A program made the translations under genes and the position numbers. Below the pieces are notes generated by a model. That model saw only the letters and a program-made list of their open reading frames with translations, had not been told where the DNA came from and ran no database searches. Shown here piece after piece: positions 11,798 to 22,107 of a DNA stretch of 64,000 nucleotides. Each line of letters starts with the position of its first letter. Position 1 is the stretch's first letter. Source of the stretch: Biomphalaria glabrata (taxonomy: Eukaryota; Mollusca; Gastropoda; Planorbidae); contig NC_074721.1 of assembly GCF_947242115.1 (NCBI RefSeq), positions 4,778,001 to 4,842,000 of the forward strand. Reading direction: 5' to 3'.

Positions 11798-11833
11798 TCA
11801 TGCATTTAGTCATGCATACTAACCAATGACCAT
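11798..11833 (-). mobile_element. LINE 3'-end fragment, right part
   Basis: Continuation of the fragment at 9504-9575: reverse complement of the LINE C-terminal codons and stop (TCATGCATTTAGTCATGCAT). The original insertion was therefore a severely 5'-truncated LINE copy of just over 100 bp. Confidence 0.85.
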
Positions 11834-11921
11834 CTGAACTGCTGGGTCTATTTCGGATGCGATTATAACTTTATAATATTTTATAGCGTTTTTTTTTTTC
11901 TTCTTCCTTCCCCATCACCGT

Positions 11922-12330
11922 AGTCTTATCTTATAAACTACAGACGTTATTTCAAAAAAAAAAAAAGATGATTACGTCCTACGCGTGTTTCTAGGTCAAT
12001 CTAGACATGCATGTTAACCAATGACCTAAATTCTTCCAAGTCACTGGTTTTCCTGGCTAGATCAGACAACGCATTCCATGCTCTAATAGCACTAGGGAAG
12101 AATGAACATTTGTACAAACTTGTCCTAGCAAATGGAACGAGGAAAGCGCCTTTATCTTTGTGTCTTTCTAAGTATTTTATTAGGTTTTACTTTACTATTT
12201 TGTATTTGAAGATTATGGTTCAGTGTTTTATGTATAATTGCTACTTTACTTTTAAGTCTTCTTCCCTGAAGGCTGAAGGCTTTCTAAATTTAGCGATTTT
12301 ACTAAAGATGTTACTCTAGTCAGATTGTAC
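11922..12330 (-). mobile_element. 5'-truncated LINE copy (family of 1-3228)
   Basis: Reverse complement of the last ~400 bp of the LINE. It keeps the tail, the GATGATTACGTCCTACGCG marker and the C-terminal codons for SAIRAWN-like sequence (read as CATTCCATGCTCTAATAGCA on the + strand). It is more diverged than the 45664 copy and not coding. Confidence 0.87.
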
Positions 12331-12356
12331 TGGACTTGATGTGGTGTTATAATTTG

Positions 12357-12480
12357 AATAAGCCCATTTTATACGGTCTGTTGGACCGTTGTGAGCTAAA
12401 CACGAGATCTGTAAACCGTCTCTCTCCATTCCTCTCTGTCTTTTGTATTGGATAGAATCTTTTTCAATGGCAGGTGCGTC
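12357..12480 (-). mobile_element. 3' tail of a second LINE type (RTE-like), fragment
   Basis: Reverse complement of the 3' end of the element at 44545-45065, recognised by GTCTGTTGGACCGTTG and CTCTCTCCATTCCTCTCTGT. The same tail is seen at 26455-26680 and 43575-43660. Confidence 0.7.
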
Positions 12481-12489
12481 CATTCTTTT

Positions 12490-12970
12490 ACTACTGCCTG
12501 TCTGTCAGTGTGTCTGGTAAAAAGTTTGAACATGTTATTTCTCCCACACCCAATCTCGGATCAGGTTGAAATGTTGCATACTTATTTCTTTTACCTTACA
12601 TAACAAGATTCAATACAAAAAAAAAAAATCAGTTAGTTAATTAAACTATTGGTATTTGATTATTTGTTTGGCATTGGACAATGGAAAAAAAATGTACTTG
12701 ACTTCATGTGGTAGTATAAGTTGAATTAGTCCATTTTATACTTTATAGGTCGTTTGAAACTAACAATTTGTAACTACAAAACCTTCTATTTTTATAAGCC
12801 CTTCACTGGCGCAGCGGTTAGAGTACACCAACTTCATGATGATTGAGTTCGAACTGAAGTTGTACAACTTTTAAAAAAATGCATTCAAAAAGCGATCACA
12901 GATTTGTTATTGTTAGTCTAGACCTACTACAAATTTAATTTCATGACTGATTCAAACTAATTGATATAAC
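12490..12970 (+). repeat. Composite ~0.5-0.6 kb repeat with an internal tRNA-like segment
   Basis: Shares order and motifs with 37075-37700: a CTGTCTGTCAGTGTGTCTGG-like start, CTCCCACACCCAATCTCGGA, then about 200 bp later a tRNA-like stretch (CTGGCGCAGCGGTTAGAG with GAGTTCGAACT as box B) and a 3' end with TTGTTAGTCTA. It looks like a SINE with a long 5' leader, or a SINE joined to another repeat. Confidence 0.6.
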
Positions 12971-13311
12971 TATGCTTAAATATGCCTCGTTGTTGTTTTT
13001 GTTTTTTTTTACGTTTTTTTTAAAATGTTATTTTTTTTTGTTAATTTCATTTTTCTATATCATCAGCTTCATCTTACCTTTAATCGCTGCTCTAGCATTT
13101 CCTCTTTAGCAACATGAGAGGATATCAAGGGTAAATATCATATGGGAAAATATCACGTCTCGAGACGTAAATATGCTACAACAAAAATGTTCGTCTTGAA
13201 CATTTCAAGAAGTCAACAAATTCAGCTCATGCCAATACATTTTCCAACTATAAGTTTTATCCAAATTCATTGACGATAAGAGGACTGATACATAAGACAA
13301 TTATACAATTA

Positions 13312-13326
13312 TTCTTTTATTTTCAG
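13312..13326 (+). promoter_or_regulatory. Splice acceptor of the ankyrin gene's first visible exon
   Basis: A pyrimidine-rich TTCTTTTATTTTCAG ends six bases before ATG 13333. It implies an upstream non-coding exon and decides the start: the in-frame ATG at 13270 would lie in the intron and encodes a hydrophobic run unlike the rest of the protein. Confidence 0.6.
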
Positions 13327-13332
13327 ACCGAC

Positions 13333-16300
13333 ATGTTTTCTGAGTTGGACTTTCTTTTATATGATGAATACGAAGACGAAGAGGCCGAGGATCGTTCGTT
13401 TGACTCAAAGCTTCGAAATGATTTGGTCAGGCAAGTGTCTAACGACGCGAGATCAAGAAAATCCATCAACGCTGTAGATGTTAATTCCAGAAACGCAAAT
13501 GGAAATACAGCTCTCATGCTGGCAGTGCGAAGCAGGGATCTGGGAACTTGTCAGTTCCTGCTTGAGCAAGGAGCAAATCCTAACATCCTGCGTTCTCAAT
13601 CAAGTATGGTCACCGCCTTGTCAATGGCAAATAAATTGTACAATACACAGTTTATCCGTTCGCTTCTCAGACACGGAGCTCATTTCTCGTGTAGCCAAGG
13701 TTTAGAAGTTTTAGAGAAAGCTGTTTCGTGCAGCATGTACAATGACATAATTGCAGGTGAAACCAAACTTTCTCAGATTAAAAGTAGGCAGAACTTTGAA
13801 ACGGCTTTAATTGTTGCCAATCGGCACGGTAGAGAGGATCTTGTGACTAGACTGATACAAAACAAAGTATCTTTAGGATTGTCACTTATGCATACAGACT
13901 CGCTAGATTTAATAAGAAAGATCATCTCAGCTGGCACGGATGTCAACTTTACAGATTTTAGTGGAAGAACAGCTCTTCACAAAGCGGCCTTATCGGGACG
14001 ATTGGATATTGTGCAACTTTTAGTGGAAGCGAAAGCTCATATAGACGCAGTAGACCAGGAAGGGAATACACCGCTTCTGCTGTCGATACCAAATTCTAAG
14101 GAAACAATTTCATACTTCATTGGGAAAAGTTGCAACATCAACTGTGTCAATTCAAAAGGAGAGGCTCCCTTATTTAAACTTGTGAAATATGGATTCTTGG
14201 AACAGATCAAAGAGCTTCTTAAAAAAGGTGTTTATATTAATGTTATAAATTCCTCAAGAGAAAATGCTTTACACTTGGCTATAAAGGAAGACAAATATGA
14301 AATAGCTGAATGCCTTATAGAAAATAAAATTGATGTTAATATTCTGACTTTGGATGGTCTTTCTGCTCTGTTGTTGGCAATCGATAAAGGAAGTGATATT
14401 TTCGTAAATTTATTTCTTAAAGCAGGTGCAGATGTGAACTGTAAAGATAGTCGAGGAAATTGCGCGTTAATTAAAGCAATTTCTGTCAATTACAAATTGG
14501 CCAGAAATGATAGTGAAAAACTGAAAAACATTAAAATAGCAGAAGCTTTAATAAAAGCAGGGGCCGAAGTAAACTGCATTGACTCAGACTCCATTCCAGC
14601 ATTGATTCTCTGCTTAGAAAATGAAAACTTTGACTTGGTCAAACTTCTCATTGACCGAGGTTGTAATGTTAATGTCAGAAATAAAGATATGTTGACAGCT
14701 TTGATGCTCGCTGTTGATAAGAATCAGAAAGATATCGTTGAGAGACTATTGCAGGCAGGAGCGGATGTCAATGGCACAGACTCTGAAGGAAACACAGCAC
14801 TTATGAGAGCAGTCCTGAAAGAGGAAATAACAAGCAAATATACTGGCCTTTACTTCTACCACCATGAATCTGTGACCGTCAAGAAAGGTCTTAATGACTC
14901 TGACGCTTTGGAGATAGTAAGGCTCTTACTTCAAAATAATGCGGATGTAAATGTTGTGAATAATTGTAAACAATCTGCTCTAACCATTGCTCTGAGAAGG
15001 CACACTGGAGACGTAGCCAAACTACTTGTACAGAACGGAGCTGATGTTAACTCTTATACATCGCCCTGTGAAGCGCCTTTGTTTATAGCTACAGAGAAAT
15101 TAGAGTCTGGTCTCGTTCATGAAATTGTGAAATCGGCCAAAAATGTCAATATTCAAGATCAAAATGGAAATACTCCGTTAATGATAACATTGAATAGATC
15201 TTGTAAATGTTCATTCTACCGTGAGGAAGCAAATAAATGTTTCAAAATTGTCTGCTGCTTACTAAAACATGGCGCTGATGCTGAGTTAGCCAATAAGAAA
15301 GAGGAAATTCCGCTTTTAGTGGCAATTAAGAACAGCAGTATTAAAATTGTTAAATATTTGCTTCAGGCCGGAGTTAAAATTTCTTTATGTGATTCCCAGG
15401 GCAACCATGCTCTTCATTACCTGGCAAGACGCAAAAACAAAAATTTACTCATATATTTTCTAAACAAATTTTACTCTCATGATGCTGAGCAAAGCGAGGA
15501 GATCGAATTTCCAAAAAGAAAAAAAATGAAACTTGATTTTGATTTAGATCGAAGAAATAATAAAAATGAAACGGCTTTATTCATCGCTGTAAAATGCAAC
15601 AGGAAATCAAATGTGAAAATATTAATTGAAGCCGGAAGTGACTTAAACGCAAGGTCATGCTCCAATAAAACACCGTTAGCCTTGGCGCTGCGTCTTGGCT
15701 TTGATAGACTTGCTCTTTTGTTGATGCAACACGGCAGCGAATTACATAATATAAATAAGAAAGGGCACGACGCATTTCATTTATCTGTACAACATAGATG
15801 TCCTCAATCTTTCTATTGGATCATGGCTGCTGGTACGAATATCTTTAAAAGAAACAATGTCGGTGGAACAGTTTTGCATTATTCAACGACCGTGGAAATA
15901 GCCGGGTCTTTGCTTAAGGCGGGACTTGATGTTAACGATAAAGACAATTTAGGCAGATCACCGCTGCACATGGCAGTTTTAAATGGAAATGTAGAGCTAG
16001 CCAAATATCTTCTGGAAAATGGAGCCGATGTGAACTCGGCTACACGTTTTGGAAATACACCATTGATATTGGCTGTGAAGTGCTGTAGGCCTAACATACC
16101 TTTAATAAAACTGTTGTATGAATACAAGGCAGACGTGAACAAGCAGAACAGATTTGGTTATTCCCCTTTTCTAATAGCCGCCAAGCGAATAATAGATAGT
16201 AATGCTTATGATGTTTTATTTTTATTTGATGAAATTCTTGCATTCAGCCCTAATTTAGATTTACAAGATAATCTCGGACGAACAGCTCTGATGTTCATAG

Positions 16301-17040
16301 CAGCAAATCGTTCGTGGAAATTTTTGGAACTCATTTCTAGAGGGGCCAAAGTTCACATCAAAGACAAAGAGAAAAGGTCAGCTTTGGTGTACATTTTACT
16401 GAACAAATCAAACTTTATTCATGTTGAAACATTCCTAGAAAACAGCAAAACAATCGCAATTCTTGATATAAAATACAAATATTTGCTGAAAGAATTCGCC
16501 AATAGCATTACTAGACTTAGCGTACACACTTTGAGTCTATTTCTGAGCAATGGTTTCGCCTACAACCTTGATGACATTTCTTCTCAATCTTGCAATGTGC
16601 AAACGTTTATACAAAGTGGCCAAGTGGACGCACTGCAAATGTTGATTGCTACTTGCTACTTATCGAATAATGACCTGAAAACAATTATGTCGTATGGTAG
16701 AACATCTGTTACGTCTGTCAGCCGCGACGTCCGTTATCTTCTTTTCCGAGCTAGTAGAAGTCCTTGGCCTTTGGTGAAACTGGCATTTATTGCAGTTTCG
16801 AGTCAGCTTGGAAACAGCCCGGAAAGAGAACAGGATCTGGAAGAATCTTTTATTCCAGAGACTATTCAAGAGCTGCTTCAGTTTCAAACAAAGCTGGCAA
16901 GAGTTCCTGTGCAGTTCTGGAGTCGCATTCCATTATGCTTTGATCCAATACAGTATGAAAGACTACCGATTCCAAGGCCTCTGCTTTATTACTGGCCTAT
17001 AGGTCAAAATATTTTTAAACGCACAAGAAGAAGACTTTGA
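13333..17040 (+). CDS. Ankyrin-repeat protein with SOCS-box-like C terminus
   Basis: A 1235-residue protein in one uninterrupted exon. After an acidic N terminus ([12 protein letters not shown]) comes a very long ankyrin array, over 20 units from about residue 40 to 1050, with repeated [13 protein letters not shown] and LLLQ-type motifs. A loop near residue 727 has PKRKKMKL, a possible nuclear localisation signal. The tail has [10 protein letters not shown] (about residues 1146-1155), like the elongin-binding BC box but with Ala for the usual Cys, and LPIP (about 1211-1214), matching the Cul5-box pattern. This suggests an ASB-like substrate adaptor of a Cul5 ubiquitin ligase. The two SOCS-like parts are some 55 residues apart, longer than usual, so the SOCS call is inference. 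The ankyrin call is firm. I used ATG 13333 because it follows a good splice acceptor. A candidate ATTAAA poly(A) signal lies at 17051, and a SINE follows at once. Confidence 0.88.
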   Translation: MFSELDFLLYDEYEDEEAEDRSFDSKLRNDLVRQVSNDARSRKSINAVDVNSRNANGNTALMLAVRSRDLGTCQFLLEQGANPNILRSQSSMVTALSMANKLYNTQFIRSLLRHGAHFSCSQGLEVLEKAVSCSMYNDIIAGETKLSQIKSRQNFETALIVANRHGREDLVTRLIQNKVSLGLSLMHTDSLDLIRKIISAGTDVNFTDFSGRTALHKAALSGRLDIVQLLVEAKAHIDAVDQEGNTPLLLSIPNSKETISYFIGKSCNINCVNSKGEAPLFKLVKYGFLEQIKELLKKGVYINVINSSRENALHLAIKEDKYEIAECLIENKIDVNILTLDGLSALLLAIDKGSDIFVNLFLKAGADVNCKDSRGNCALIKAISVNYKLARNDSEKLKNIKIAEALIKAGAEVNCIDSDSIPALILCLENENFDLVKLLIDRGCNVNVRNKDMLTALMLAVDKNQKDIVERLLQAGADVNGTDSEGNTALMRAVLKEEITSKYTGLYFYHHESVTVKKGLNDSDALEIVRLLLQNNADVNVVNNCKQSALTIALRRHTGDVAKLLVQNGADVNSYTSPCEAPLFIATEKLESGLVHEIVKSAKNVNIQDQNGNTPLMITLNRSCKCSFYREEANKCFKIVCCLLKHGADAELANKKEEIPLLVAIKNSSIKIVKYLLQAGVKISLCDSQGNHALHYLARRKNKNLLIYFLNKFYSHDAEQSEEIEFPKRKKMKLDFDLDRRNNKNETALFIAVKCNRKSNVKILIEAGSDLNARSCSNKTPLALALRLGFDRLALLLMQHGSELHNINKKGHDAFHLSVQHRCPQSFYWIMAAGTNIFKRNNVGGTVLHYSTTVEIAGSLLKAGLDVNDKDNLGRSPLHMAVLNGNVELAKYLLENGADVNSATRFGNTPLILAVKCCRPNIPLIKLLYEYKADVNKQNRFGYSPFLIAAKRIIDSNAYDVLFLFDEILAFSPNLDLQDNLGRTALMFIAANRSWKFLELISRGAKVHIKDKEKRSALVYILLNKSNFIHVETFLENSKTIAILDIKYKYLLKEFANSITRLSVHTLSLFLSNGFAYNLDDISSQSCNVQTFIQSGQVDALQMLIATCYLSNNDLKTIMSYGRTSVTSVSRDVRYLLFRASRSPWPLVKLAFIAVSSQLGNSPEREQDLEESFIPETIQELLQFQTKLARVPVQFWSRIPLCFDPIQYERLPIPRPLLYYWPIGQNIFKRTRRRL

Positions 17041-17065
17041 CAGACTTGCAATTAAAATGTGAATA

Positions 17066-17262
17066 CGTAGGTTTCATAGTGAAACGGAGGGTCCCAGGTT
17101 CGAATCGTAGGATTTTAAATTTTGCTGTAATCTGTACCTGACAATAGTTAGGAAAACGTAACGGCGGTTGGTAGTTGTGCTAGCAACATCCTCATTAACC
17201 TTGGGCCACAGAAATAGATGACTACATCGTCTGCCCTATAGACCACATAGTCGAAGAAGGGA
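17066..17262 (+). mobile_element. tRNA-derived SINE, family B
   Basis: Starts in the tRNA-like part with box B CCCAGGTTCGAATCG, then the family B body (GTACCTGACAATAGTTAGG, GGCGGTTGGTAGTTGTGCT, GGGCCACAGAAATAGATGA, TAGACCACATAGTC). It sits within 30 bp of the ankyrin stop codon and may be part of the 3' UTR. Confidence 0.8.
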
Positions 17263-18025
17263 ACTTACTTTTATATACTACCTTTTATAGTAAACATTTA
17301 CTTACGCACATAGAATAGTAACATGTAGGCTAATCATAAGTTAAAAGTGCATTTAAAAAAAAAATTAACAATAAGAAATAATGTTTGTTTTGTGAAGCCA
17401 AGGTGAGAACATTTTAAACAAATATTTATTTAACTAGTGCCGAATTTTAGTAAGTGCAGGCCCTGGACAGTATTTTTGTAGATACACTTACCCTCTTCCA
17501 GCTTTAGTATAAATTCAATAAATACTAATAAATCAAATTAGATGTCATATTTGTGGACAACTTTTATCTCATTTCATGTACTTTCTTACATGAATGTTTC
17601 ATTAAAATCATATTTTTTATAACGTAGAGGCGCCTTTAATGGCGAGCTTTGCGAGGCTGAACAGTCCTGCATTGCCGTAAATTCGACCTTATTTGTTTCC
17701 ATACCAGCTTGTCATAAACCTCCTACAATAAGAATGAATTATAAGTATAAATACTTTATACATTTTTAAAGACTTTTCAATTCGCTTATGCTTTTAATTA
17801 ATGATGACCACATGTACTATTTTATCTCCATTAATGCGATATTTTATTCCATTTTTTTGTATCATTAGGCTAGTAAGATAATGTTAAATAGAAGAAAGTT
17901 GGACCAATATTACTGTTAATTGTTTAAAAAAAAAAGGAGGATGGTTGGTATTTAAATAGAACCTTATATTGTTCATTTGTGTTGCAGTGATTTAATTTAT
18001 CAAATATACTAGGTACTTGCTTATT
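17263..18025. other. Intergenic, no gene seen
   Basis: AT-rich spacer. AATAAA motifs near 17518 could serve as alternative poly(A) signals for the ankyrin gene; nothing else is supported. Confidence 0.4.
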
Positions 18026-18198
18026 CTGGATAGCTGCCTGTCTGTGCGGTATGCGCACTGGACAGTTGTTCGATTGTCTCAACGGTTCATACCCTGCCCG
18101 CTGCCCATCCCCTGTCGTCCTGCCGCAGGTTTTGGACTAGGAAGTAAGATTATCTTCAACTCTGATGAAACGTTCAATACAGAAAAAACATTTGACAG
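18026..18198 (+). mobile_element. tRNA-derived SINE, family A
   Basis: Head GGATAGCTGCCTGTCTGTGC, degraded box B (CGGTTCATACCC), the CCTGTCGTCCTGCCGCAGGT block, GGACTAGGAAGTAAGATTAT and the 3' motif CTCTGATGAAACGTTC. It directly abuts a LINE fragment. Confidence 0.82.
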
Positions 18199-18199
18199 A

Positions 18200-18720
18200 A
18201 CTGTGCGTGCGCGTATTTGACTCGAGATCCTTCAGGCGAAACATTCTTCTCCAAGGAGAGACCATTGAAATAGTGCAAACTTTTAAACACTTTGGTACTA
18301 TCTTAGACGACAAATTAAATTTTACTGCTAATACTGATTATATCAGCAAAAAAGGGCAGCAAAGATTACGATTGCTTAGAAAAATGTCTTCGTTTAATGT
18401 CAGCGAAAAGGCCTTGGCTATGTTTTATCACGTTCACATCTGCAATATTTTAAGTTTCAATATCACTGCCTGGTATGGCAATCTGAGCATTAAAAATAAA
18501 AATAAACTTAATAGAATCCTAAATGCTGCTGATAAAATCATTGGCAAAAACAAACCCTATTTGGGCAGCTGTTTGAGACAAACATTCATATAAAAGCTTA
18601 AAAGATTCTAGAAATAAAAAATCACCCTTTGGGTCAAGATTTTGTGATTTTACCATCACAAAAGAGATACAAGACACAAAACCTCTTTTGTTCCCCTGGC
18701 AATCAAATAATTAAATAGAA
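18200..18720 (+). mobile_element. 5'-truncated LINE of a third family (RT C-terminal region)
   Basis: An open stretch (18204-18593) encodes the region after the RT catalytic core: FKHFGTILDDKLNFTANTDY, KKGQQRLRLLRKMSSFNVSE, LSFNITAWYGNLSIKNKNKL and a NAADKIIG motif. Past the stop, frameshifted sequence still reads like the LINE C terminus up to about 18720. The protein differs from the LINE at 1-3228. It is a dead fragment. Confidence 0.8.
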
Positions 18721-19084
18721 GCTATCCTATATGAACTTTTCGCATGTAAATTATGAGTGTAGTCTCCATAAGAATCAAGCGCCAACTGTTTTTAAAAAGA
18801 ACAAATCAACAATATCCCTTTTTCACATGACGTCACTAACATCACGTCCAAAGTCCGACAACTTTGGTGGGTTACTAAACTTGCTATTTACTTGGCTAGA
18901 TAGATGTGTGTATATATATATATATGACCATAGACATGACTAACTTTTAATAACCCGCTACATTAGCCCTGCATTTCGAGGCGGTGCTACTATTCAAGAA
19001 AAAGAGCGCAAGATCGTACTTGTTTGAACGTTGTATGCAGGCTTTGAGGCAAAATAGGGAGCTGGGTGCTAGGATTAGCAAGTT

Positions 19085-19290
19085 CTCCTATTATACCCAC
19101 GGCTAACGACGGTGTTATTTGGCCAGCACAACGACCAAACGCCTTTACCATATCCTAACTAATGTCAGGTACCCATTAAAGCTGGGTGGACTAGGGGTGC
19201 CCTAAAAATACCCAAATTCAAAATCCCTGTCTTAACCTAAATTCGAATTTATGACCTTAGGTTCGGAAACCATTGCGCCCCTATGATTTT
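19085..19290 (-). mobile_element. tRNA-derived SINE, family B (reverse)
   Basis: Reverse-oriented copy with GCCAGCACAACGACCAAACG, TAATGTCAGGTACCCATTAA and degraded box B near 19240. Confidence 0.75.
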
Positions 19291-19348
19291 AGTGAATACA
19301 TATTATTATTACTATTTTATTAATACGAAATAATAACAGATTTATATG

Positions 19349-19407
19349 AGGACGTAACCATCTTCTTTTTTCGAAGCAACGTCTGTAGTCTTATAAGATT
19401 ATCCTAG
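19349..19407 (+). mobile_element. LINE 3'-tail fragment
   Basis: GAGGACGTAACCATCTTCTT followed by CGAAGCAACGTCTGTAGTCT matches the 3' UTR and tail of the LINE at 1-3228. Confidence 0.75.
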
Positions 19408-19409
19408 AA

Positions 19410-20450
19410 GCTGAATTTAAAATATGCGAAAATTAAAGTTTAACAGCAAACAGCAGGTTCAAGCAACATTTTTCTACTTAATAAGTTGCAGCTATGACAT
19501 GAATTGCTCATGAAAGTGACACGGTGGAAAAAAACAAAACCTTTATAATAAACTAGATTAATCACTCAGAGAGTGAGACCGAGTCAATTCTTTGTCGCTT
19601 CGGAGATCTAAACGGGACGGAAAGAAAGGAAGGACAGACAGACTACACAAAACTAATAGCGGATTTTACCGTTTCTAGGCCGCTAAAAAAACTACAAGAC
19701 GCCAAACAAAACAAACAACAATTCCTCTTAACTTAAAATGTAGGCAGACTACCTTCAACAAATCAGCAGCTTTAGCCAAGGAATTTGAGGCGGCGATACC
19801 TATAAACATATAGCTCCTCTCTCGTGATCGAAAATGAGCACATTTCTTATATCCTATGGACTCGCCTTGAATAGCTTGCTGCATACGAGGCATGTGTATG
19901 TTTGGTCAGATACAGATAGGCCTACTTTGTTCTCTTAGATTTGTGTTGGTTCAGCGCTTTCTTACCCTGGCCACTCTTCTCGCTTCAAATTTCGCGAGTT
20001 TTTAGACACATGATGCAAACACAACATAAATTAATTTAAATAATTAATTAACAGTACTTTTTACCATAAAGCTTTACATTATTAACTGAAAGACATATGT
20101 TACTTAGAAATAAAATGACTCTACATTTTAGCATTAGTGTACGGTAATTGTTTATTATAAAAAGTTGACGCGCCCTCATTGTTTGTATTTGACAGGTCTA
20201 GTTGTATCTTTAATATGAACTTTAATATGCTTATATATATATTGTTTGCTCTATAGTTTATTGTTCAAGAAATATATATTTCATTTTGAGTCTAACTGAA
20301 GCAATGTAGTGCTCATAATTAAAAAAAAAAAATCTTTTAGAATGCTACAGTACCTTCCTTAGTAATATTAATCTTTTAAAATAATGTATTAAAACTAATT
20401 CAGCTTTTAGTTTTATCTACGCAAAGCTTAATACCTCTGTGAATTTTATG
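19410..20450. other. Intergenic, no gene seen
   Basis: Mostly AT-rich. A 72-codon minus-strand frame (19893-19675) in a slightly GC-richer patch has no recognised domain; I do not call it a gene. Confidence 0.4.
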
Positions 20451-20454
20451 GCAC

Positions 20455-20550
20455 CAATTAAGTCATTGACTAACATGTATGACTACATTGACAAAGGAAA
20501 ACGCGTAGGACGTAATCATCTTTTTTGAAGTAACGTCTGTATTTCATAAG
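20455..20550 (+). mobile_element. LINE 3'-end fragment (old)
   Basis: AAGTCATTGACTAACATG and ACGCGTAGGACGTAATCATC followed by the GAAGTAACGTCTGTAT tail match the LINE at 1-3228, with small insertions. Confidence 0.78.
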
Positions 20551-22000
20551 AAAAAATAGCTATTTTTGCTATTATCTAATATGGGGCGACCAACTAACGT
20601 ACAATTAATTTCGTTTAAAATCCTAATTAATTGAGCTTTTGTTAATGTTATAAAATGTATACTTTATGTTGATGTGCATCGCAAAATTTGAATGTTTAAT
20701 CACGGAACGACGAGTAATTTTTTTTTTTTAATTTTATCTCTGCTTATAATTAAATTGCAAATAAATAAAATTGTATCTTTATGTTGGCATTTATTTAATT
20801 TTCCATTGCATATGCACCACATTCATTATGCATGTACATGTATGCCAATTTGAAATTATAAAGGTGATATTGCGGTCAAAAACAGCACGGTTAAAACAAT
20901 ATGACAAATGTCTCGTAACTAAGACAAGGTCCAGGTCAATGCTAAGGTTGAAATTGTTTCCACTTCACCAAATCAAGAATTCTCGGGGCAGTCTATGTAA
21001 GCGCAAAACTAATGTCGTCTTCTGCATCAAGTCTATTTCTGTATTGAGACTTGATTACTATCAATCTGAAAACAAGGTTACAAAGACAGTTTGTTTAGGC
21101 ATAAAAACGTATTGAAATTAATAACATTTTTTTTCAAAAGAGTTTTTAAGTGTCATATCTATTTATAGTTGAAATAAAGAATTCGGCCTTTGGGTCAAAA
21201 AAGGGGGGGTGAAATTACGGTGTTCAGGCTTGTTAAATTAAGATTCCTCTTAAAACATACATCAGTGAATCGGTCGGATTGTATTTTACAAATACAATAT
21301 AGATAACTTATAACAAAAATAGACAGGCAAAGTGAGAATGGTCCACAGCTTCTACAATGATAAACACATCGATTGTTCTTGTTGTTAAAGCTTGAACATC
21401 ATCTAAAGAGAGCAACAAAAAAAAAAATCTTTGAGTTGCTTCTAAGGGTGTCCTATTTCTCGTCCTTAATGTGGGAATGGCCCCACGGCCCCTTGTTTGC
21501 TGCTTTACTGCTGCGTAGTAAGATGAGTTGGTGTTACCACAGGTGGACGCGGAACCTTGTTCTTGAATCGTTGTGTTTTAGACTTCAGTATCCGCTGTAA
21601 GACTAGGATTTCTTGTTTATCTTTGCTTTTGATTAATATACTTGGCACCAAAGTGCTTTTATTATTATACCAAGTTATCAATGTCAAACACTGTCAGAGA
21701 GAATCATGTCTTCTTCACGGGGTGAAGTGTCATTTCATGATAAGGTTTTATCAGTCTTTAAATAAACATTGGCCCAATAGAATTTAAAGTCGTTCCTAAT
21801 TAAGACTTTGACCCATTAAAAAGATAATATAAAACCGTTTGGACTAATTACTTTAGACATTGGATTTGGTATTTTTATTGCAAAGGTCTAATTGCCGGAA
21901 AAAAGTTTTGACTTTTTATTTTTGTCTAAACAAAGCTCAGTTTATCAATTAATATATAGAAGAGCACATAAAGAATCAAATTGTAAAAAAAAATCAAGGC
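20551..22000. other. Intergenic, no gene seen
   Basis: AT-rich spacer with small open frames (for example 20771-21115 and 21373-21600) that show no domain. An unannotated 5' exon of the downstream gene cannot be excluded. Confidence 0.4.
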
Positions 22001-22002
22001 TT

Positions 22003-22008
22003 TATAAT
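22003..22008 (+). promoter_or_regulatory. Weak TATA-like element before Ig/H-lectin gene 1
   Basis: TATAAT lies 50 bp before ATG 22053. This would leave a leader of only about 20 bases, so the assignment is tentative. Confidence 0.25.
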
Positions 22009-22052
22009 TATTCGGCTTTCTGGAGTCTTGACTCCTAGCCATACTTATCAGA

Positions 22053-22107
22053 ATGATGATAATTTATTCGTTATTTGTTTTCACCCTAATCTCTTTGTCA
22101 CTTACAG
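22053..22107 (+). CDS. Ig/H-lectin gene 1, exon 1 (signal peptide)
   Basis: Eighteen codons plus one base, then GTAAGT. The exon has exactly the same length and phase as exon 1 of Ig/H-lectin gene 2 at 36617, which supports both predictions. Confidence 0.82.

Noticed and set aside
13270-13332. Earlier ATG for the ankyrin protein
   Set aside because: The 21 extra residues include the pyrimidine tract and AG of a splice acceptor; ATG 13333 is preferred.
19675-19893. 72-codon minus-strand frame in a GC-richer patch
   Set aside because: No recognisable protein similarity; could be an exon but nothing supports it.
20771-21115. 114-codon plus-strand frame
   Set aside because: No domain, no splice context and codon use like the AT-rich spacer; treated as chance.
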